Below, in pieces: positions 60,043-64,000 of a DNA stretch of 64,000 bases; positions within the stretch are counted from its first letter, which is position 1, and each line of letters opens with the position of its first letter. The notes beneath the pieces are model-generated. The model did not search any database, had not been told where the DNA came from, and saw only the letters and a program-made list of their open reading frames with translations. Source of the stretch: JBMOUD01 sp049319665 (GTDB lineage Bacteria > Pseudomonadota > Gammaproteobacteria > Enterobacterales > Enterobacteriaceae); NCBI RefSeq assembly GCF_049319665.1, contig NZ_JBMOUD010000001.1, forward strand, positions 372,001 to 436,000, written 5' to 3'. The position numbers and the translations under genes are program-made.

Positions 60043-62172
60043 TTAAAAATCATAGCCAAGGGTAGCAACAACACTACGTTCTTGTCCCCAATAGCAGTAG
60101 CTAGTGCCATAGCAGGCGGCAACATATTTTTTATCGGTTAAATTGTTGACGTTAAGCTGCACAAACGCGCCTTTTAACGATGGGGTGAACTGGGCCAAAT
60201 TCACCCGCACTGAAGCATCAAGCAGGGTTGTTGACGGCATACGTTGGGTATTTTCATTATCGGCCCACTGTTTGCCGATGTAGCGGACACCAGCGCCGAG
60301 ATCAACGCCTGCCGCCGCTTTATATTGCCCCCATAATGAAGCCATTTGATTTGGGGTGATATAAGGCGTGTGACCATCGTTACCGTCCACCGCGTCTTTA
60401 AATCTCACACGATTGAGTGTGTAACCGCCGATCACACTCAGACGCTGAGTTAACTGGGTGCGTGCTTCCAACTCAAGACCTTGTGAGTGAACTTTGCCTG
60501 CCGGTACGTAGTAACTACCTTGGACGACGCGGTTACCCACATCATTTTGCGTCAAATCGTATAAAGCAGCAGAGTATAGATCGCTGGTTCCCGGCGGCTG
60601 ATATTTCAACCCGGCTTCGTATTGTTCACTGACGGTAGGTTTCAACAAATTGCCATTGATATCTGGCAATGTGGATGGCGTCATCGCTTGGCTATAGCTG
60701 ATATAAGGCGAAAGGCCGCTATCAAAGGCATATAACAACGAGGCGCGGCTGCTGAAATGATGATCATTGCGCTCATCAACATTATCTGAGGTATACAGCA
60801 GTTGTTGTGTCGTGTTTTTAGTTTTCAGGTCGTCATAACGTCCCGATAGTGTCAGATGCCATTTATCCAGCGTCATCTCATCTTGTAAATAAACGCCAGC
60901 CTGCTCATAACGACGTTTAGCATGGGTTGCGCTATACATCGAGATAGCATCACCGCCGGTCCAACCGGTATAAGGATCAAGCTGGCTGGCGGTACCACCT
61001 TCAGTGCTAAGATTATTAGTAAAGTGCTGATAATCGACGCCCAGTACCATTTTATGTTCAAGGGCGGCAGTGGCGAAATCCGCTTCTAATTGGTTGTCGA
61101 TAGAGAAGGCATCCAGTGATGAATTCTCACCAGAATAATAACGGTTGAGCAGCGTTCGGCTGTCATTCCAGCCGCCTTGATAAACTTGCTCTAACTGGGT
61201 ATTAGAATGGGTATAACTGGTATTTTGGCGGAATGACCACGTGTCATTAAAGGCGTGCTGGAACGCGTAGCTATAAATCTGTTCCCAACGTTTAAAGACG
61301 TTATTGCTGCTCTGACCGTCGAAGAAACCACGGCCAAGCTTATCGCCACGCGCACTATACAAACTGCCATCACCAGGCACTGAGGCGTGGTAGCCACCGG
61401 AGGGATCTTTTTGCAGATAAGCACGAAGCAACAATGAGGTATTTTCATCAGGCTGCCATAGCAATTGTGGCGAAATGGCATAGCGCTCTTCGCGCTGATG
61501 GTCGAATTGGGTATCACTGCTGCGGGTCATCCCGGTGAGACGGTACGCCCACTGGTCGTTAATGGCGCCGGTGTAATCAAAGGCGCCGCCGGCAGTGTTT
61601 TGGCTACCGCCGGACAGGCGAAAATGCCCTTCGTTGTTGAACTGAGGTCGTTTAGAAGTTTCTATTACCACGCCACCAGGAATACTTTGTCCATAAAGTG
61701 CAGAAGAGGGGCCTTTAACCACATCAATACGTTCTAAGAACCAAGGGTCAACTTGAATGGCGTTAAAACTGCCACCATCGCTGAGTATACGCAATCCATC
61801 TAAGAAGGTGTTATTAACATCACCGCCGTGAAAGCCGCGTAAGGAAATGGTGTCATAACGTGTTGCCCCACCAGCAAAGTTGGTGAAAACACCCGGTGTA
61901 TAGTTAAGCGCGGCGTTTACTGTGGTGGCATTTTGGTCGTCCATCTGCTGACGAGTAATGACCGAAACAGCCTGGCCGGTGGTGATCAGGGGTTGATCGG
62001 TCTTAGTTGCGCCTTTGCTATTTTTAGCGGTGTAACCCTGCGTTGGGGCATCGGCGCTGCTATTTGGCGCAGCGTTAACGACTAGCGTATCTTCTGCCAG
62101 CACTGCTGAAGGCACGGCTATCGCCATGACACAAAGTAGGTGGGAACGTTTAAGGGGAAAGGCTAACCGCAT
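60043..62172 (-). CDS. foxA: FoxA-type ferrioxamine receptor
   Basis: This 709-residue TonB-dependent receptor has almost the same length as Y. enterocolitica FoxA (710). It has a signal peptide ending SAVLAED, the TonB-box-like DTLVVNA, a plug with QAVSVITRQQM near residue 69 and VVKGPSSALYGQSIPGGVVIETSKRPQ near 150, and a barrel ending VVATLGYDF. A Cys pair lies near the C-terminus. FoxA imports ferrioxamine, a siderophore made by other bacteria. A Fur box lies 120 bases upstream. Confidence 0.85.
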   Translation of the reverse strand: MRLAFPLKRSHLLCVMAIAVPSAVLAEDTLVVNAAPNSSADAPTQGYTAKNSKGATKTDQPLITTGQAVSVITRQQMDDQNATTVNAALNYTPGVFTNFAGGATRYDTISLRGFHGGDVNNTFLDGLRILSDGGSFNAIQVDPWFLERIDVVKGPSSALYGQSIPGGVVIETSKRPQFNNEGHFRLSGGSQNTAGGAFDYTGAINDQWAYRLTGMTRSSDTQFDHQREERYAISPQLLWQPDENTSLLLRAYLQKDPSGGYHASVPGDGSLYSARGDKLGRGFFDGQSSNNVFKRWEQIYSYAFQHAFNDTWSFRQNTSYTHSNTQLEQVYQGGWNDSRTLLNRYYSGENSSLDAFSIDNQLEADFATAALEHKMVLGVDYQHFTNNLSTEGGTASQLDPYTGWTGGDAISMYSATHAKRRYEQAGVYLQDEMTLDKWHLTLSGRYDDLKTKNTTQQLLYTSDNVDERNDHHFSSRASLLYAFDSGLSPYISYSQAMTPSTLPDINGNLLKPTVSEQYEAGLKYQPPGTSDLYSAALYDLTQNDVGNRVVQGSYYVPAGKVHSQGLELEARTQLTQRLSVIGGYTLNRVRFKDAVDGNDGHTPYITPNQMASLWGQYKAAAGVDLGAGVRYIGKQWADNENTQRMPSTTLLDASVRVNLAQFTPSLKGAFVQLNVNNLTDKKYVAACYGTSYCYWGQERSVVATLGYDF

Positions 62173-62527
62173 AACTATAAATCCCTATGAGTAAGTCACT
62201 AATGACGTATCAATGCCCTTTGTAGAGGCGATATTTGATGCGTTAACGTTGGTAACAAAAAGTAAGTAATCACTTGAATGCTAAATGTAATAAGAATTAT
62301 TATCATTATTATTTTAAGATTTTTAGTATAAATGTGAATAAATACGGCAAAAAGAGAGGGCACTAGGAGGATTAGGCGTAATACCCTTGGTAATAACGAG
62401 GTGTAAGGCGGGATTTGGATGTTATTAAGTGAGTGTTTATATCAATGTTAGTGATGGCGTATCGCCTGATAAGCCATCTTGATGGGAACTTAAAGCCACA
62501 ACACTACATAGACCAGGCCTTGCCAAA
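62173..62527. other. Gap between foxA and the chromate transporter genes
   Basis: This is a 355-base region containing the foxA promoter and Fur box. Apart from an AGGAGGA near 62367 that no ORF follows, nothing else was recognised. Confidence 0.4.
62292..62310 (-). promoter_or_regulatory. Fur box upstream of foxA
   Basis: On the minus strand AATAATGATAATAATTCTT matches 15 of 19 positions of the Fur consensus. It fits iron repression of the ferrioxamine receptor. Confidence 0.75.
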
Positions 62528-63049
62528 CTAAGCGGCGACTAAGCCCAAAACTGCACCTAACGCCAGTACCCACAGCGGATGGATTTTCTTATTAAGCGCT
62601 AACAGCGTACACAGGGCAATAATTCCCCCCAGCGCCCAGTTTCTGGCTGAAGCGTCAGCAATCAGCAGGCCACTTGATACGACTAACCCGACGGTGACCG
62701 GCACTAAACCTGTTTGCACAATCCGCCGCCATGGTTTGTCTTTGTAGCGTTTCCATCCGCCCATCACTACCAGCGTAATCAGCGAGGAAGGGCCGAATTT
62801 TGCCAGCGAAGACACCAGCAGCCCAGACCAACCAGCAACTTGCCAGCCGACAAGAGGAACAATCATCATGTTTGGGCCGGGCGCAGCCTGGGCTAGTGCA
62901 AACAAGGCATTAAATTCTTCGGCGCTCATCCAGTGATGAATCTGCACAACTTCACGCTGCATCTCCGGCAAAATAGTATTGCCGCCGCCGAATGCCATCA
63001 CAGATAATTGGGTAAATAGCAGGGCTAAGCTGACCAAAATAGCGATCAT
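62528..63049 (-). CDS. Chromate transporter subunit, second half
   Basis: The protein has 173 residues from ATG 63049. AGGAGTGG before the start and the ATGA overlap with the previous stop favour this over a start at 63172. FGGGNTILPEMQREVV near residue 20 and FALAQAAPGPNMMIVPLVGWQVAG near 49 are the CHR family signature. It is half of a bipartite chromate transporter. Confidence 0.8.
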   Translation of the reverse strand: MIAILVSLALLFTQLSVMAFGGGNTILPEMQREVVQIHHWMSAEEFNALFALAQAAPGPNMMIVPLVGWQVAGWSGLLVSSLAKFGPSSLITLVVMGGWKRYKDKPWRRIVQTGLVPVTVGLVVSSGLLIADASARNWALGGIIALCTLLALNKKIHPLWVLALGAVLGLVAA

Positions 63050-63636
63050 TTTCCACTCCTCCAAAACAGCAAGATGCTCACCGGTGCTAAAATCAGCATC
63101 ACCGGTAACATCGGCAGACGCAGCCAGGCAATCGCAATCAGGCTGGCGGCAACAATAGCTAATTGCAGCCACTTGCCACGCAGCGGTGCCAGCATCTTGA
63201 TACCGGTGGATAATAGTAATCCCGCGGCGGCGGCGGCCAGTCCGGCAAAGATATGCTCAACATAAAGATTGGTTTGATAGCGGGCGTAAATAAGTCCCAA
63301 TAGGACGACTATCACTGTTGGGGCGAAGATAAGACCTAAAAGTGCGGATAAAGCGCCGCGTAAACCGCGAAACTCCATGCCTATTGCAACCGACAGGTTA
63401 ATAATATTGCCGCCGGGTAAGAACTGGCATAAACCCAGTAATTCAACGAACTGGTCTGCAGTAAGCCAACGACGTTTTTCTACCAGCATACGGCGAGCCA
63501 TGGGCAAAACGCCGCCGAATCCGGTCAGTCCTAAAACGAAAAAGCCCATAAAAAGTTGACCACAATCAGGCGTGATCAGAGAGTGTTCACGCTCGTTGCT
63601 CTCGATAGGCAGTGATGAAGTGGAAGTCTGTGACAT
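63046..63636 (-). CDS. Chromate transporter subunit, first half
   Basis: This 196-residue CHR-family membrane protein has GLTGFGGVLPMARRMLVEKRRWLTADQF near residue 36, and GLCQFLPGGNIINLSVAIGMEFRG near 67 carries the conserved proline-glycine motif. It encodes one half of the transporter; the second half follows with a four-base overlap. Such pairs export chromate or related anions. Confidence 0.8.
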   Translation of the reverse strand: MSQTSTSSLPIESNEREHSLITPDCGQLFMGFFVLGLTGFGGVLPMARRMLVEKRRWLTADQFVELLGLCQFLPGGNIINLSVAIGMEFRGLRGALSALLGLIFAPTVIVVLLGLIYARYQTNLYVEHIFAGLAAAAAGLLLSTGIKMLAPLRGKWLQLAIVAASLIAIAWLRLPMLPVMLILAPVSILLFWRSGK

Positions 63637-63748
63637 GATGAGCGTCCATTAAATAATAGTAGCTGTAAAGGTATCGTTTTTTACTATGATCTACCTGATA
63701 ATCTATTATGTCTAATGCCTTAAATATCTAAAAGGATACCTTGAAAGT

Positions 63749-64000
63749 ATGGCAGTAATAGAACTACGTCGTTTACGCGCTTTCGTCACCGTAGTGGCCG
63801 AGGGGAATATCACCCGTGCTGCCGAGAAATTATTTATGCAACAGCCGCCACTGACTCGCTTATTGAAAGGGTTGGAGGATGAATTTGGCGTTGCGTTACT
63901 CAGGCGCTTACCTAGAGGCGTTGAAACCACCGACGCGGGGAATTTGCTATTCCAAGAAGCCACTAAATTACTTGAACAGGCGGAAAATCTCACCAACACA
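63749..64000 (+). CDS. LysR-family regulator, 5' end only
   Basis: The first 84 codons are present; the window ends inside the gene. The winged-helix pattern is clear: LRRLRAFVTVVAEGNITRAAEKLFMQQPPLTRLLKGLEDEFGVALLRRLPRGVETTDAG. It is divergent from the chromate transporter pair, with a 112-base gap, and is the natural candidate to control it. Confidence 0.85.
   Translation, partial: MAVIELRRLRAFVTVVAEGNITRAAEKLFMQQPPLTRLLKGLEDEFGVALLRRLPRGVETTDAGNLLFQEATKLLEQAENLTNT

Noticed and set aside
62528..63172. Longer start for the second chromate transporter subunit
   Set aside because: The added 41 residues are Cys-rich and overlap the first subunit. A good ribosome site and start exist at 63049.
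1..64000. CRISPR arrays, insertion sequences, rRNA or phage structural genes
   Set aside because: No regularly spaced repeats, transposase motifs, rRNA segments or phage head and tail genes were seen on either strand.

Overview
The window looks like the chromosome of a gammaproteobacterium of the Yersiniaceae, most likely Yersinia. The reasons are a FoxA-type ferrioxamine receptor, 127-bp ERIC elements, a tRNA-Asn beside mtfA, dsrB next to a LuxR-type regulator, opgD, and QueH in place of QueG. This placement is by recognition; no database search was run. No insertion sequence, integrase, CRISPR array or rRNA was seen.

Layout. (1) 133-9801 is a sulfur-scavenging block: an SsuD-type alkanesulfonate monooxygenase translationally coupled to a FAD/NAD(P)-binding protein, an NtaA/DmoA-type flavin monooxygenase, a MetNIQ-like ABC importer, an MFS carrier and an SfnB/DszC-like flavoprotein. 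(2) 9936-11414 is an unrecognised protein without Cys or Trp. (3) 11448-29560 is a compact biosynthesis and transport cluster. On the minus strand are a MmgE/PrpD protein with an MFS exporter, and a TonB receptor with a Tat-exported binding protein. On the plus strand are a TetR regulator, a carrier protein, and an eight-gene operon: EntE-like acid-AMP ligase, type II thioesterase, cysteine-synthase-fold PLP enzyme, AOC-barrel-like protein, sarcosine-oxidase-family flavoenzyme, single-module KS-AT-ACP polyketide synthase, ELFV amino acid dehydrogenase and a SUMF1/FGE-like protein. Three related palindromes of the TetR type overlap the -35 elements of its promoters, and Fur boxes lie next to two of them. 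The cluster abuts the 3' end of a tRNA-Asn. It looks like an iron-regulated small metallophore system that I cannot match to a named product.

(4) 29661-32804 holds tRNA-Asn, mtfA, a long AT-rich gap with a candidate small RNA or attenuator, tandem ERIC elements and a periplasmic alpha/beta hydrolase. (5) 32869-42619 is mostly ordinary chromosome: a LysR/MFS pair, a DUF2891-DUF979-DUF969 operon, queH, an AI-2E family membrane protein and a zinc alcohol dehydrogenase. (6) 43013-47624 carries a cold-shock gene, dsrB, a LuxR-type regulator, opgD and a TauE/SafE permease. (7) 47776-58222 has a small protein, DUF445, an MscS-type channel, an EmrAB/NodT-type efflux operon and a CDF metal exporter. 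Two copies of a structured repeat lie in this stretch; two of their hairpins differ by paired, compensating base changes. (8) 58654-64000 holds an L,D-transpeptidase, foxA with a Fur box, a two-gene chromate transporter and the start of a divergent LysR gene cut by the window end.

How it fits together: region 1 is a sulfur-limitation module. Region 3 would make, export and re-import a small ligand under TetR plus Fur control. FoxA is a second, independent iron-uptake receptor that uses a foreign siderophore.
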